Positions 52,365-61,015 of a stretch of DNA of 64,000 bases are shown piece after piece. The notes under the pieces were generated by a model, which was given only the letters and a program-made list of their open reading frames with translations, was not told the DNA's origin and ran no database searches. The DNA lies in contig JAIDZC010000044.1 in assembly GCA_029057785.1 (NCBI GenBank), forward strand, positions 1 to 64,000, read 5' to 3'. The translations under genes were made by a program, and so were the position numbers. Within the stretch, counting starts at the first letter, position 1, and every line of letters starts with the position of its first letter. This stretch comes from Anaeroplasmataceae bacterium (GTDB lineage Bacteria > Bacillota_I > Bacilli_A > Acholeplasmatales > Anaeroplasmataceae).

Positions 52365-52787
52365 ATGTCAGAAACAAAAACAGTAAAAAGAAAAGAAAAA
52401 AAGAATCCTGTTGTTAAAAAAGGAGAAGGTCTAACAGCTCCTAAGAAGCTAAAGATTCTAGTAACTATTGTGGATCGTTCCAAGGCAGATTTCTTCTTAG
52501 ATACACTAGAAGGGTATGATGTAAATTTACAAACTGTAATTTATGGTAAAGGAACTGCCCCAACAGAAATGCTTCAGTATTTAGGTTTATCACAATTGGG
52601 TAAGGCAGTTATCTTTAGCGTTGTACAAGAGGATAACATTAAAAGAATTTTAGCAGATTATGAGGATAAGTATTTTAAAACAAAAAATGGTAAAGGAATC
52701 GCCTTTACCATCCCAATCTCATCTGTGATTGGAGTTATGGTTTATAAATTTTTAAGTAATAGCGTAGAAGGAGCAAGGAGTGAATAA
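52365..52787 (+). CDS. PII-like signalling protein 1
   Basis: A 140-residue protein from ATG 52365 (GGTGATAA upstream). After a basic 25-residue tail comes a ferredoxin-like PII fold: LKILVTIVDRSKADFFLDTLEGY, a T-loop-like region TVIYGKGTAPTEML, and KGIAFTIPISSVIG matching the nucleotide-binding C-terminal strand of PII proteins. The canonical uridylylated Tyr51 motif is not apparent. It is likely to bind the adjacent DUF1538 protein. Confidence 0.82.
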   Translation: MSETKTVKRKEKKNPVVKKGEGLTAPKKLKILVTIVDRSKADFFLDTLEGYDVNLQTVIYGKGTAPTEMLQYLGLSQLGKAVIFSVVQEDNIKRILADYEDKYFKTKNGKGIAFTIPISSVIGVMVYKFLSNSVEGARSE

Positions 52788-52788
52788 T

Positions 52789-53136
52789 ATGGGACAATTT
52801 GAAGTTATATTTTGTATTGTAGATGCTGGCTTTTCAGATAGTGTTATGTCAGCAGCAAGAGAATGTGGTGCTAAAGGTGGAACAGTGTTAAATGCACGTG
52901 GTACCGCAAGAGAGGATGCTGAAAAGTTATTTAACATCTCTATTCAGCCAGAAAAGGAAATTGTTCTTATCCTAGCAAGCAATGAAATTAAGGATGATAT
53001 CCTTCATGCAATTTATAAGAATGTTGGTTTAAATACCTCTGCACAAGGAATTGCATTTAGTTTACCAGTAGATGAGGTTGTAGGACTTACAACACCTGCG
53101 GTAAAAACAGAAGAAAAGACAACTATAGAAGAATAA
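52789..53136 (+). CDS. PII-like signalling protein 2
   Basis: A 115-residue PII-like protein from ATG 52789 behind AAGGAG. It opens FEVIFCIVDAGFSDSVMSAA, has the T-loop-like GAKGGTVLNARGTA, and ends with QGIAFSLPVDEVVGLT, close to the PII C-terminal pattern; an acidic tail follows. It is a diverged paralogue of the preceding protein. PII paralogues can form mixed trimers, so the two may act together on the transporter. Confidence 0.88.
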   Translation: MGQFEVIFCIVDAGFSDSVMSAARECGAKGGTVLNARGTAREDAEKLFNISIQPEKEIVLILASNEIKDDILHAIYKNVGLNTSAQGIAFSLPVDEVVGLTTPAVKTEEKTTIEE

Positions 53137-53160
53137 GTCAACTTGGGTTGACTTTTTTCT
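53135..53160. terminator. Terminator between convergent genes
   Basis: AAGTCAAC (53135-53142) pairs with GTTGACTT (53147-53154) across TTGG and is followed by T's on the plus strand. Confidence 0.85.
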
Positions 53161-53167
53161 TTTGTTA

Positions 53168-53827
53168 TTAATATAATTTCAAGTAATCCTCTATTCCATA
53201 GAACAATGCATATGCAATTTTATATTGATATTCTTCAGTTTGTAAAAGTTGAAATTCTTCTTTATTAGACATAAATCCACATTCAATAATACAACAAGGG
53301 ATAGTAACCTTATTCAATAGAAATATGTTGTCACGTTTAACGATTTTTCTTTCTGTGTTTTTTAAATAATTGCAAAGACTCGTTTGCATAGTTTCTGCAA
53401 GAAGTAGATTATTTGGATTTGTTTTACTATAAAAGACTTGAGCTCCGCGATATTTTTCTATACTAAATTTATTTAAATGAATGGATAAAGCTAAAGCGGC
53501 ACGAGAAGTATTTATTTGCTTCACACGATTTAGCATATCCTCTCTTTTTACAAAATCCCCTTCACTTAAATCCTCGTCAGATTCTCTAGTTAAAATTACC
53601 TTTATAGAATTGTTTTCAAATACTTCTTTGATCTTTTTAGATATTTCTAATGTTAGATTAGATTCTTTAATGTCTCCAATAGATGCTCCTCCATCCATTC
53701 CACCGTGACCTGGGTCAATGTATACGACTAAAGGTTCAGACTCGGCAAATATTTGTGTTGTAAATATTACAAAGGCTAAACACAATAATAAAAACAAAAA
53801 TAGATATCGCTTTTTCAAATAAATCAC
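53168..53827 (-). CDS. N-acetylmuramoyl-L-alanine amidase (CwlD-like, Amidase_3)
   Basis: A 219-residue protein with an N-terminal signal/anchor (YLFLFLLLCLAFVIFTTQIF) and a zinc amidase domain: DPGHGGMDGGA, the Glu in SNLTLEIS, LSIHLNKFS and the catalytic Glu in IECGFMSN. It cleaves the amide bond between muramic acid and the peptide stem outside the cell. CwlD homologues act in spore cortex maturation, but related amidases occur in non-sporulating species; no sporulation genes are seen here. Confidence 0.93.
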   Translation of the reverse strand: MIYLKKRYLFLFLLLCLAFVIFTTQIFAESEPLVVYIDPGHGGMDGGASIGDIKESNLTLEISKKIKEVFENNSIKVILTRESDEDLSEGDFVKREDMLNRVKQINTSRAALALSIHLNKFSIEKYRGAQVFYSKTNPNNLLLAETMQTSLCNYLKNTERKIVKRDNIFLLNKVTIPCCIIECGFMSNKEEFQLLQTEEYQYKIAYALFYGIEDYLKLY

Positions 53828-53859
53828 CTAATTAACTTTATGTGAGCAGGTGTATAAAA

Positions 53860-53888
53860 TTGACAAAATTATTGGTTTTGGATATAAT
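53860..53888 (+). promoter_or_regulatory. Consensus promoter
   Basis: Perfect TTGACA (53860-53865), 17-bp spacer and perfect TATAAT (53883-53888) upstream of the small membrane protein gene at 53916. Confidence 0.88.
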
Positions 53889-53915
53889 AAAAATACGAAA
53901 AAGGAGGAATGGCTT

Positions 53916-54209
53916 ATGCTGACTATTCTAAAAAGAAGTAGCATCTTTATTTTACCCTATTGGGTTGTAATGTCCTTATTTTTTGTAATGCTTTGGTTTT
54001 GTCCTAAAGATAATGCGTTAATCGCAATTATTGCTATAGGAGGATATAATCTTTTGTTATGCGCCTCTCCGATTTGGTTAGGGTGCGCTATTTGGATGTT
54101 AGGTTATAAAGGACAAAAGGAATTATTCAAATCGGCTATCCTTTCTACCATTCTAGTATTCTTAATTGATTCCGTATTTGTTATTTTAATTGTTTTATTT
54201 ATTAAGTGA
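53916..54209 (+). CDS. Small membrane protein (97 aa)
   Basis: A 97-residue protein with three membrane helices (IFILPYWVVMSLFFVMLWF, IAIIAIGGYNLLLCASPIWLG, ILSTILVFLIDSVFVILIVLF). AAGGAGG lies before ATG 53916; a longer frame from 53850 includes the promoter and is rejected. No family recognised. Monocistronic with a strong promoter and terminator. Confidence 0.75.
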   Translation: MLTILKRSSIFILPYWVVMSLFFVMLWFCPKDNALIAIIAIGGYNLLLCASPIWLGCAIWMLGYKGQKELFKSAILSTILVFLIDSVFVILIVLFIK

Positions 54210-54224
54210 TTTTTTCATAATAAT

Positions 54225-54251
54225 GGTGAGGCATCTGCCTCACCCTTTTTT
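54225..54251. terminator. Bidirectional terminator
   Basis: GGTGAGGC pairs with GCCTCACC around ATCT, with a T-run on the plus strand and an A/T-rich flank on the minus side; it ends the small membrane gene and may end the flavodoxin gene. Confidence 0.82.
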
Positions 54252-54258
54252 GTTATTC

Positions 54259-55272
54259 TTAATCTAAACTTAAAGTGATTTCTATACTGCCTTTCTCTGC
54301 GTTAAGAACATTGCGTAATTCATTTATAGAATAGCCCTCGATTTTACCTAATTGAGTGTAGGACCAAGAATTACTCCCATAAAATAATACAATTTGATTT
54401 CCAGAATAAAGGATTACATCTCCTGGTTCAGTTGTGATTTGTGAATTACTAGTTGGAAGAGAAAACCCTAAATTTCCAACCTTCTCAAATCCACCATAAT
54501 CATCTGCAGTGTATACTATATCTTTTTGTTTTAAAATTTCTATAAGTGCATCTACTGATGAGTTTTGGGCAAGAGCAACTTCTAGTTTATTTTCATTTAT
54601 TTTTATATACATTTTTGTAATCTCCTCTGAAGGTTGTTCTGTAATATTAGAATCTTTTATTTGGTCTTTTAAATTTAGACTTTTTATCCATTCTAAAACG
54701 GTTTGCTCATTGGTATTGGAAGAAAAACGTCTACCTGTCATCCAGTTTGCTTTAGAAGCAAGACTATGCAAATTTGTATCACTTGAGCCGATACCGCTGC
54801 TCTGAGAAGTACAGAAAGGAATAATCGTTGTGTTAGATAAATTGTAGCTTTCTAAGAATGTTGAAATAATGCGTGGTGCCTGACTATGCCAAATTGGATA
54901 TCCTAAAAAAATAGTATCGTAGCTTTCCATATTTTTTACTTGTCCATTTATGGCAGGTCGACAAGAAGGATCATTTTGTTCTTTATCTGCTCTACAATTT
55001 GTATAATACTTTAAATCGGCTTCTGTATAAGGGATTTCTGGTACAATTTCATAAAGCGTACCATTTGTATCTTTAGCAATATATTCAGCTATTGATTTAG
55101 TTGTGTTTGTACAAGAGAAGTATGCAATAAGAATATTGCTAGTTGTGATAGATGGATTATCATCTTCCATATCGTTGGTATTTCCATTGTTTTCCTTTTG
55201 TTTGGTATTACATCCTGTAAATCCTAACAAAGAAAGAATTATTAAGAATAAAACTATTATTTTTTTCATCAT
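54259..55272 (-). CDS. Flavodoxin-cyclophilin-like lipoprotein
   Basis: A 337-residue secreted lipoprotein. A signal with lipobox GFTGC leads to a flavodoxin domain (about residues 45-210: ILIAYFSCTNTTKSIAEYIA, then LGYPIWHSQAPRII and TSQSSGIGSS), then a cyclophilin-like domain (about 222-337: MYIKINENKLEVALAQNSS, YGGFEKVGNLGFSLP, PGDVILYSGNQIVLFYG). Such flavodoxin plus cyclophilin-like fusions are common in gut Firmicutes and suggest extracytoplasmic electron transfer. It follows the acetyltransferase gene by 12 bp and is divergent from a LysR regulator. Confidence 0.87.
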   Translation of the reverse strand: MMKKIIVLFLIILSLLGFTGCNTKQKENNGNTNDMEDDNPSITTSNILIAYFSCTNTTKSIAEYIAKDTNGTLYEIVPEIPYTEADLKYYTNCRADKEQNDPSCRPAINGQVKNMESYDTIFLGYPIWHSQAPRIISTFLESYNLSNTTIIPFCTSQSSGIGSSDTNLHSLASKANWMTGRRFSSNTNEQTVLEWIKSLNLKDQIKDSNITEQPSEEITKMYIKINENKLEVALAQNSSVDALIEILKQKDIVYTADDYGGFEKVGNLGFSLPTSNSQITTEPGDVILYSGNQIVLFYGSNSWSYTQLGKIEGYSINELRNVLNAEKGSIEITLSLD

Positions 55273-55284
55273 ACCCTCCTGTAA

Positions 55285-55854
55285 TTAAAATGTGATTTGC
55301 TTAATTATCTTTGCAGGCACTCCTGCAACTACAGTGTTCTTTGGGACATCCTTAGTAACAACTGCACCTGCAGCTATAACTGCTCCATCTCCAATGGTTA
55401 CTCCAGAAAGGATGGTTGCATGTGCTCCTATCCAGACATCATTTCCAATCTTGATAGGAGAAGGTTGCATATTCGCACGTTTACTAGGAATTAAATCATG
55501 ATTTAATGTTGCAAGAACGACCTGTTGACCAATTAAAACGTTGTTCCCTAATTCTATACCACCCTGATCCTGGAAACAGCACCCTGAATTGATAAATACA
55601 TTCTTACCTAAGGATATGTTCTGTCCGTAGTCAGTGTAAAAAGGTGGAAATAAACCAAAAGATTTATCTATAGGTTTTCCAGTGAGTTTGGAAAATAATT
55701 CACAGAGTTCTTCATTGGTATGAAAAGTGCTATTGATTTCAAATGTAATTTTTCTAGCTTTTTGAGATGCCTCATGCATATATAAGTGCATATCAGAATT
55801 GGCAATGATGTAGGTTTGATTGTTCATTTTCTCTTTAAATTCTTTTGCATCCAT
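55285..55854 (-). CDS. Sugar O-acetyltransferase (maltose/galactoside type, hexapeptide repeats)
   Basis: A 189-residue left-handed beta-helix enzyme starting at ATG 55854 behind AAGGAG; an ATG at 55869 overlaps the ribosome site. The N-terminal MAC domain ([11 protein letters not shown]..., [11 protein letters not shown]) and hexapeptide repeats ([50 protein letters not shown]) are clear, with catalytic His in LNHD. It transfers acetyl groups from acetyl-CoA to sugars. It is the first gene of the LysR-linked pair. Confidence 0.92.
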   Translation of the reverse strand: MDAKEFKEKMNNQTYIIANSDMHLYMHEASQKARKITFEINSTFHTNEELCELFSKLTGKPIDKSFGLFPPFYTDYGQNISLGKNVFINSGCCFQDQGGIELGNNVLIGQQVVLATLNHDLIPSKRANMQPSPIKIGNDVWIGAHATILSGVTIGDGAVIAAGAVVTKDVPKNTVVAGVPAKIIKQITF

Positions 55855-55939
55855 ATTAATCTCCTTCAATGCTTCCGGTATTATTTTATTCTATATTTTA
55901 ACATATATCAAATACTTATATTTTATGGAATAACCATAA

Positions 55940-55969
55940 TTGACAAGCATAGATTGTCTATGGTATAGT
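55940..55969 (+). promoter_or_regulatory. LysR promoter with dyad operator
   Basis: TTGACA (55940-55945), an 18-bp spacer and TATAGT (55964-55969) precede the lysR gene. The spacer contains the perfect dyad CATAGATTGTCTATG (55948-55962), and a second dyad ATGGAATAACCAT lies at 55925-55937. Both are plausible LysR-type binding boxes controlling both directions. Confidence 0.75.
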
Positions 55970-55985
55970 ATAACTAGGTGATACT

Positions 55986-56861
55986 ATGGAATTAAGAGAA
56001 TTAAGATATTTTATGGCTGTCGTAAAAGAAGAAAGTATATCTAAAGCTGCAGAGGTTTTATTTGTTACACAACCCAATTTATCTCGTCAGATGCAAAATT
56101 TAGAAAAAGAAATAGGCCAGCCACTTTTTATTCGTGGCAGTAGAAAAATTACACTTACGGATGCAGGTCGGCTTCTTTATAAACGAGCAGAAGAAATCCT
56201 AGAGTTGTACATTAAAACAGAAAATGAATTGAACGCTCCTGTTAAAGATATAAGTGGAGAAATTTATATCGGTGGAGGAGAATCCTATGCAATGGAATTG
56301 ATTGCCAAAGCCATACATGATGTCCAAAAAGAATATCCTAATATAAGATTTCATTTATTTAGTGGAGATATGGTAGCCATATCTGAAAAGTTAGATAAGG
56401 GCTTAATTGATTTTGGTATTTTTATTGAACCATCAAATTTAGATAAGTATGACTATCTTCGTTTGCCTTTAACAGATATATGGGGTGTTCTTATGCGTGT
56501 GGATAGTCCACTTGCTGATAAAGAATATATTACCCCTAAGGATTTATGGGATAAACCACTGATTCGTTCTAAGCATTCTTTAGGAAAAAGTATGATTTCA
56601 GATTGGTTTGGTAAATCGGTAGAAGAATTAAATATTGTAGCTACCTATAACCTTTTATATAATGCATCTATTTTGGTTGAAGAAGGAGTGGGATATGCAG
56701 TAGGTCTAGATAAACTCATTAATACAAGTGGGAATAGTAAGCTTTGTTTTAGACCCTTATATCCAAAATTAGAATCTCATTTGGATATTGCTTGGAAAAA
56801 ATATCAGATTTTTCCTAAGTGTGCAGAAATTTTTTTAGAGTATTTGAAAAAACATTTATAA
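55986..56861 (+). CDS. LysR-family transcriptional regulator
   Basis: A 291-residue LTTR. The N-terminal winged helix is typical (LRELRYFMAVVKEESISKAAEVLFVTQPNLSRQMQNLEKEIG), followed by a two-lobe effector domain (GEIYIGGGESYAMELIA..., DFGIFIEP). It is divergent from the acetyltransferase-flavodoxin lipoprotein operon and most likely regulates it in response to an unknown ligand. GGTGATACT precedes the ATG. Confidence 0.93.
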   Translation: MELRELRYFMAVVKEESISKAAEVLFVTQPNLSRQMQNLEKEIGQPLFIRGSRKITLTDAGRLLYKRAEEILELYIKTENELNAPVKDISGEIYIGGGESYAMELIAKAIHDVQKEYPNIRFHLFSGDMVAISEKLDKGLIDFGIFIEPSNLDKYDYLRLPLTDIWGVLMRVDSPLADKEYITPKDLWDKPLIRSKHSLGKSMISDWFGKSVEELNIVATYNLLYNASILVEEGVGYAVGLDKLINTSGNSKLCFRPLYPKLESHLDIAWKKYQIFPKCAEIFLEYLKKHL

Positions 56862-56944
56862 AGAATTCTTAAAAAAGCAATTTCAAAATTCTTTATTTTA
56901 TGTTAAAATTGTATATAAATTACTAAAGTTCGGAGGACACAATT

Positions 56945-57646
56945 ATGGAGTATGTAACATTTCAAAATGTAACAAAAAAATATATCGCTGGAAGTCAAGA
57001 AATCGTTGCGAATAATGAAGTCTCTTTTTCTATTAAGGAAAAAGAATTTTGTGTCATAGTTGGTCCTTCTGGAGCAGGTAAAACAACAATTCTAAATCTG
57101 CTTGGTGGAATGGAGGGCTGTGATTCTGGAGATATCTTTGTAGATGGTGCAGAGGTAAGTAAAATGAATGATCGTGAGCTTACGAATTATAGAAGATACG
57201 ATGTGGGTTTCGTTTTTCAGTTTTATAACCTAATGCCCAACCTGACCGCATTAGAAAATATAGAAATTGCAGTAGAAATATGTAAGAATCCTTTAGATCC
57301 TGTTGAGGTTTTGAAATCAGTTGGATTGGAGAACAGATTAAATAATTTTCCTGCTCAGCTTTCTGGAGGGGAACAACAGAGAGTAAGTATTGCAAGGGCA
57401 ATTGCTAAGAATCCTAAAATATTATTATGTGATGAACCTACAGGAGCTTTAGATTATCAAACGGGTAAAAGTATATTAAAGCTTTTACATGATACATGTA
57501 GACAAACTTCTAAAACGGTTATTGTCATTACACATAATGCAGCTATAACGAAAATGGCTGACCATGTCATTCGAGTTAAAAACGGTAAAGTTGAAGAAGA
57601 ATATTATAACGAACGCCCTGTTCCAATAGAAGAGATTGAGTGGTGA
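56945..57646 (+). CDS. ABC transporter ATPase (LolD/MacB type)
   Basis: A 233-residue ATPase with Walker [11 protein letters not shown]-loop [13 protein letters not shown], signature [13 protein letters not shown], Walker [13 protein letters not shown] and H-loop ITHN. It belongs to the mechanotransmission-type exporters and pairs with the FtsX-type permease 5 bp downstream. CGGAGG precedes the start. Confidence 0.94.
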   Translation: MEYVTFQNVTKKYIAGSQEIVANNEVSFSIKEKEFCVIVGPSGAGKTTILNLLGGMEGCDSGDIFVDGAEVSKMNDRELTNYRRYDVGFVFQFYNLMPNLTALENIEIAVEICKNPLDPVEVLKSVGLENRLNNFPAQLSGGEQQRVSIARAIAKNPKILLCDEPTGALDYQTGKSILKLLHDTCRQTSKTVIVITHNAAITKMADHVIRVKNGKVEEEYYNERPVPIEEIEW

Positions 57647-57651
57647 TATAG

Positions 57652-60111
57652 ATGAAGAAAACATTTATAAAAACCATTTTTAGAGATTATAAAAAGAATT
57701 TGACTCGTTTGATTGCAATAGTTGCTATTATGGCTTTAGGTGTTGGTTTTTTGATTGGGCTTCTTTCATCTACTCCTGATTTACAAGATTCTATGGAGCG
57801 TTACTATGACGAGACAAATACATATGATATCCTTATTAAAAGTACAATCGGATTTTCTAAAGAGGATATTCTCTCTTTAAAAGACGATATAGAAGAAATC
57901 AAAGATATAGAGGGAATATCCTCTATGGATTTTAAGACACGTTATGATGGAGTGGACATTACAACCCGTCGCATTGTAAGTTCTTTTGAGGCAAATATAA
58001 ATCAGTTTACCTTGATTGAAGGGCGTATGCCTACAAGTGGTACGGAATGTGTGGTTCATAATATGGGGATTTTTTTAGATGAGCATCCTATAAATCAGCA
58101 GATTGTAATAGATGATGTTACCTATACCATCGTAGGAATCTGTAATTCCCCTGTATATTATTATCGTATGCAGGAAACCACACAGATAGGGGATGGCAAT
58201 TTAGATGTGATTCTTTATTTGGATGAAAGTTTTTTCACTTCTCCACTTACAGATATTCTGATTACAGTTGATGGAGCCAAAGAACTGCATTCTTTTCAAA
58301 ATACATATTTTGAATTTATAGAACCGATTGAAAAAAGATTAGAGAGTTTATCTAATTCTTATCTGAATAATAGAATGGAAGCTTTATATGATGCCGCTAA
58401 AGAAGAAGCAAGAAAACAAATTTTAGAACGCAATCCTTATCTTTCAAATGAAAGCATAGAATCTATTTTAGAAGTTCAAGCAGATGATATTAAAAATTCT
58501 TTATACGAGCAATTTGAAGAATTGAAATGGTATGTTCTAGATAGAAAAAGTAATTTGAGTTATGTTTCATTTGATGCGAATGCAAGTAAAGTCAATAATG
58601 TTGCAGTTGTATTTCCATTCTTTTTCTTTTTCATTGCAGGACTTATAGCTTTAACCTCTGTAACGAGACTTGTTCAAGAGGATAGAAGTTCAATTGGCAC
58701 TTTAAAATCATTGGGATATTCCAATCTTAGAATATTGAATAAATATTTTATATATGCATTGTTTGCCTGCTTGATTGGTTCTGCAGGGGGATTGTTGTTA
58801 GGTGTATATGGGCTTCCTATGGCTATTTATTATTGCTATAATTCCTTATTTATTATGCCTCAAGGACATTATAGTTGGTATGCATGGTGTGTACTTTTGT
58901 CCTCTATTTCAATGAGTGTGACAATATTTATTGTGATGATTGCAGTCTGCTTAAAATCCTTAATGGAAAAACCGAATGCATTACTAGTACCTAAAGCTCC
59001 TAAGGCGGGGAGAAGAATTCTTTTAGAGCGAATTGGATGGATATGGAAAAGATTAAAATTCAAATATAAATCTTCTATAAGAAATATTTTCCGATTTAAA
59101 AGGAATCTAATTATGATGATTGTAGGTGTGGGTGGATGTACTGGTTTAATGATTGTTGGGCTTGGTTTAAGAGATTCTTTGGGATCGGCATCTACTGTAC
59201 AATTTGAAGATGTCCTACATTATGATTTTTCTTTTGATGTACAAAAAGAAGTGTCACTAGATTTTTTACAGGATAGTGAATATATTTATTTGTATAAAGA
59301 AGAAGGAAAATTACAAAAAAACAAAGAGTATTCTATTGAAATCATATACACTGAAGATACAATACTAGATTATATGAATTTAGGTGTGAAAGAACTTCCA
59401 GCCGATTCTGTAATTATTTCTTCACAGCTTGCAAAGAGTTTTCACCTGCGAAAGGGGAATTCATTTGTAGTGGAAGTTGATGGTAAGGAAAAAGTATTCA
59501 CAGTTTATGCTGTTTTTGATAATTATATAAAAAATTATATCATCACAAAAAAGACAGATGAAAAAGAAAATACGATTTTTTTGAAATTAGGTGCTATAGA
59601 TCAAAAAAATTATGATACAATAGTGAGAAAGGTTTATGAGGTTGAAGGTGTGACTTCAGTAACTGACTTAAAGCAGTCTAAGGAGCTTTATGGATCTTTA
59701 TCTAATGGAATAAGTCTTATCATTGTGGTTATCATTCTTTGTTCTGGCCTTTTGGCAATTATTGTCATCTATAACTTGACTAATATTAATATTAATGAGC
59801 GTATTAAGGAAATTGCCACTTTGAAAGTTTTAGGCTATCAAAAGAAAGAAGTATTGGGATACATTTATAGAGAAATTATTCTTATGAGTATTTTTGGTAT
59901 ATTATTTGGTTTTGGATTAGGACCACTTTTGAATTTATTTGTGATTCAAAAGATTTCTAGCCCAGGACAATGCTTTTCTACAATGTTGGGTGGATTGAAT
60001 TTCTTATACGCTTTCCTTATTACTGCTTTATTTGTATGTATAGTATTGTTATTATTTATCCCTAAAATGAAAAAAATTAAGATGGTTGAATCATTAAAAT
60101 CAGTAGAATAA
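57652..60111 (+). CDS. FtsX-type ABC transporter permease
   Basis: An 819-residue permease. There is an N-terminal membrane helix (LIAIVAIMALGVGFLIGLL), a large extracytoplasmic domain, and then two FtsX cores: three helices near residues 320-440 and a second set near the C-terminus (LIIVVIILCSGLLAIIVIYN, ILMSIFGILFGFGLGPLL, LYAFLITALFVCIVLLLF), with the second extracytoplasmic domain between them. Such MacB-like permeases export peptides or sense envelope stress. Function here unknown. It is immediately followed by the TIR gene. Confidence 0.92.
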   Translation: MKKTFIKTIFRDYKKNLTRLIAIVAIMALGVGFLIGLLSSTPDLQDSMERYYDETNTYDILIKSTIGFSKEDILSLKDDIEEIKDIEGISSMDFKTRYDGVDITTRRIVSSFEANINQFTLIEGRMPTSGTECVVHNMGIFLDEHPINQQIVIDDVTYTIVGICNSPVYYYRMQETTQIGDGNLDVILYLDESFFTSPLTDILITVDGAKELHSFQNTYFEFIEPIEKRLESLSNSYLNNRMEALYDAAKEEARKQILERNPYLSNESIESILEVQADDIKNSLYEQFEELKWYVLDRKSNLSYVSFDANASKVNNVAVVFPFFFFFIAGLIALTSVTRLVQEDRSSIGTLKSLGYSNLRILNKYFIYALFACLIGSAGGLLLGVYGLPMAIYYCYNSLFIMPQGHYSWYAWCVLLSSISMSVTIFIVMIAVCLKSLMEKPNALLVPKAPKAGRRILLERIGWIWKRLKFKYKSSIRNIFRFKRNLIMMIVGVGGCTGLMIVGLGLRDSLGSASTVQFEDVLHYDFSFDVQKEVSLDFLQDSEYIYLYKEEGKLQKNKEYSIEIIYTEDTILDYMNLGVKELPADSVIISSQLAKSFHLRKGNSFVVEVDGKEKVFTVYAVFDNYIKNYIITKKTDEKENTIFLKLGAIDQKNYDTIVRKVYEVEGVTSVTDLKQSKELYGSLSNGISLIIVVIILCSGLLAIIVIYNLTNININERIKEIATLKVLGYQKKEVLGYIYREIILMSIFGILFGFGLGPLLNLFVIQKISSPGQCFSTMLGGLNFLYAFLITALFVCIVLLLFIPKMKKIKMVESLKSVE

Positions 60112-60136
60112 AAATTAGAGTAATGGAGTTTTCGAT

Positions 60137-61015
60137 ATGAATGATATATTTATTTCTTATAAGGTACATAATCGTAGAACCGCAATTGAATATTATAAAG
60201 CATTGAAAACTCAAGACTATCAGGTTTGGTTTGATCAGTTAGTTCCTAAAAATGCCGATTGGAAAGAAACAATTGCTAGTGAAATCAAGAATTCAAAATT
60301 AGTTATTTGCTTGCTGAGTGAGGCATGCTTATTAGACGATTGGGTTTTATTTCAAATTCAAACTGCAAGAAGGTTTCATAAGGAAGTACTTTATGTTTCT
60401 TTAGATGAAACAGATTGGCAGGAGCATAAGGAGTATCAAGTTAAAAAGGAAGTTTACCATACTATTGAAGAAATTCCATTAGAAGAGTTCATTATCAACG
60501 AAGAAACCAAAAAAGAAAAAATTATAGGATTACCTGTTTTGGCTATTGGCTTAATGACAGTTTTTTCTCTACTGGCTTTATTAGCTGGAGTTGATTTTTT
60601 GAATCTATCCTTAGATTATAGGTATGGATGTGTACTTGCAGGCATTACCTGTCTATTACTACTTTCTTATTGGAATAAAAAAATAGTGTATTTTGTTCAA
60701 AGTGGTTTGGCTGTCGGATTATTATGTATTACTATGTATGTAGTGGCCCCATATTACATTTCTTCAGTATCAATCAATTCTATGTTTTTCCTTTTGTTTT
60801 ATTTGTTTGCTTTTGTACTGAGGTACTCTAAAATTAATATTTGGTTAGCTTTACTTGCTTCACTTTTCTATTCTATTTTTATTACTGTTTTAGATTCGGC
60901 CATAATTATATTCGTAAATCATTTCTTTGATTTTGACTGTTCATGGATAAGTATAATCATATTAGTCGCATTTTTACTATATAAATTTTGGAGTATAAAA
61001 GATGATTTCAAATGA
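60137..61015 (+). CDS. TIR-domain membrane protein with substituted catalytic residue
   Basis: A 292-residue protein. The N-terminal TIR domain (about 1-130) shows box 1 DIFISYKVHNR, box 2 VWFDQLVP and the LVICLLSEACLLDDWV region. The Glu that catalyses NAD cleavage in TIR NADases (W-x-x-x-E, as in SARM1) is Gln73 here (W69-V-L-F-Q), suggesting no NADase activity. The C-terminal 150 residues hold about five or six membrane helices. It lies between the FtsX permease and a GH3 gene, overlapping the latter by 14 bp. It may be a membrane scaffold or signalling protein. Confidence 0.85.
   Translation: MNDIFISYKVHNRRTAIEYYKALKTQDYQVWFDQLVPKNADWKETIASEIKNSKLVICLLSEACLLDDWVLFQIQTARRFHKEVLYVSLDETDWQEHKEYQVKKEVYHTIEEIPLEEFIINEETKKEKIIGLPVLAIGLMTVFSLLALLAGVDFLNLSLDYRYGCVLAGITCLLLLSYWNKKIVYFVQSGLAVGLLCITMYVVAPYYISSVSINSMFFLLFYLFAFVLRYSKINIWLALLASLFYSIFITVLDSAIIIFVNHFFDFDCSWISIIILVAFLLYKFWSIKDDFK

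Noticed and set aside
53168-53827. Evidence of sporulation from the CwlD-like amidase
   Set aside because: The amidase family also occurs in non-sporulating bacteria, and no other sporulation gene is in the window.
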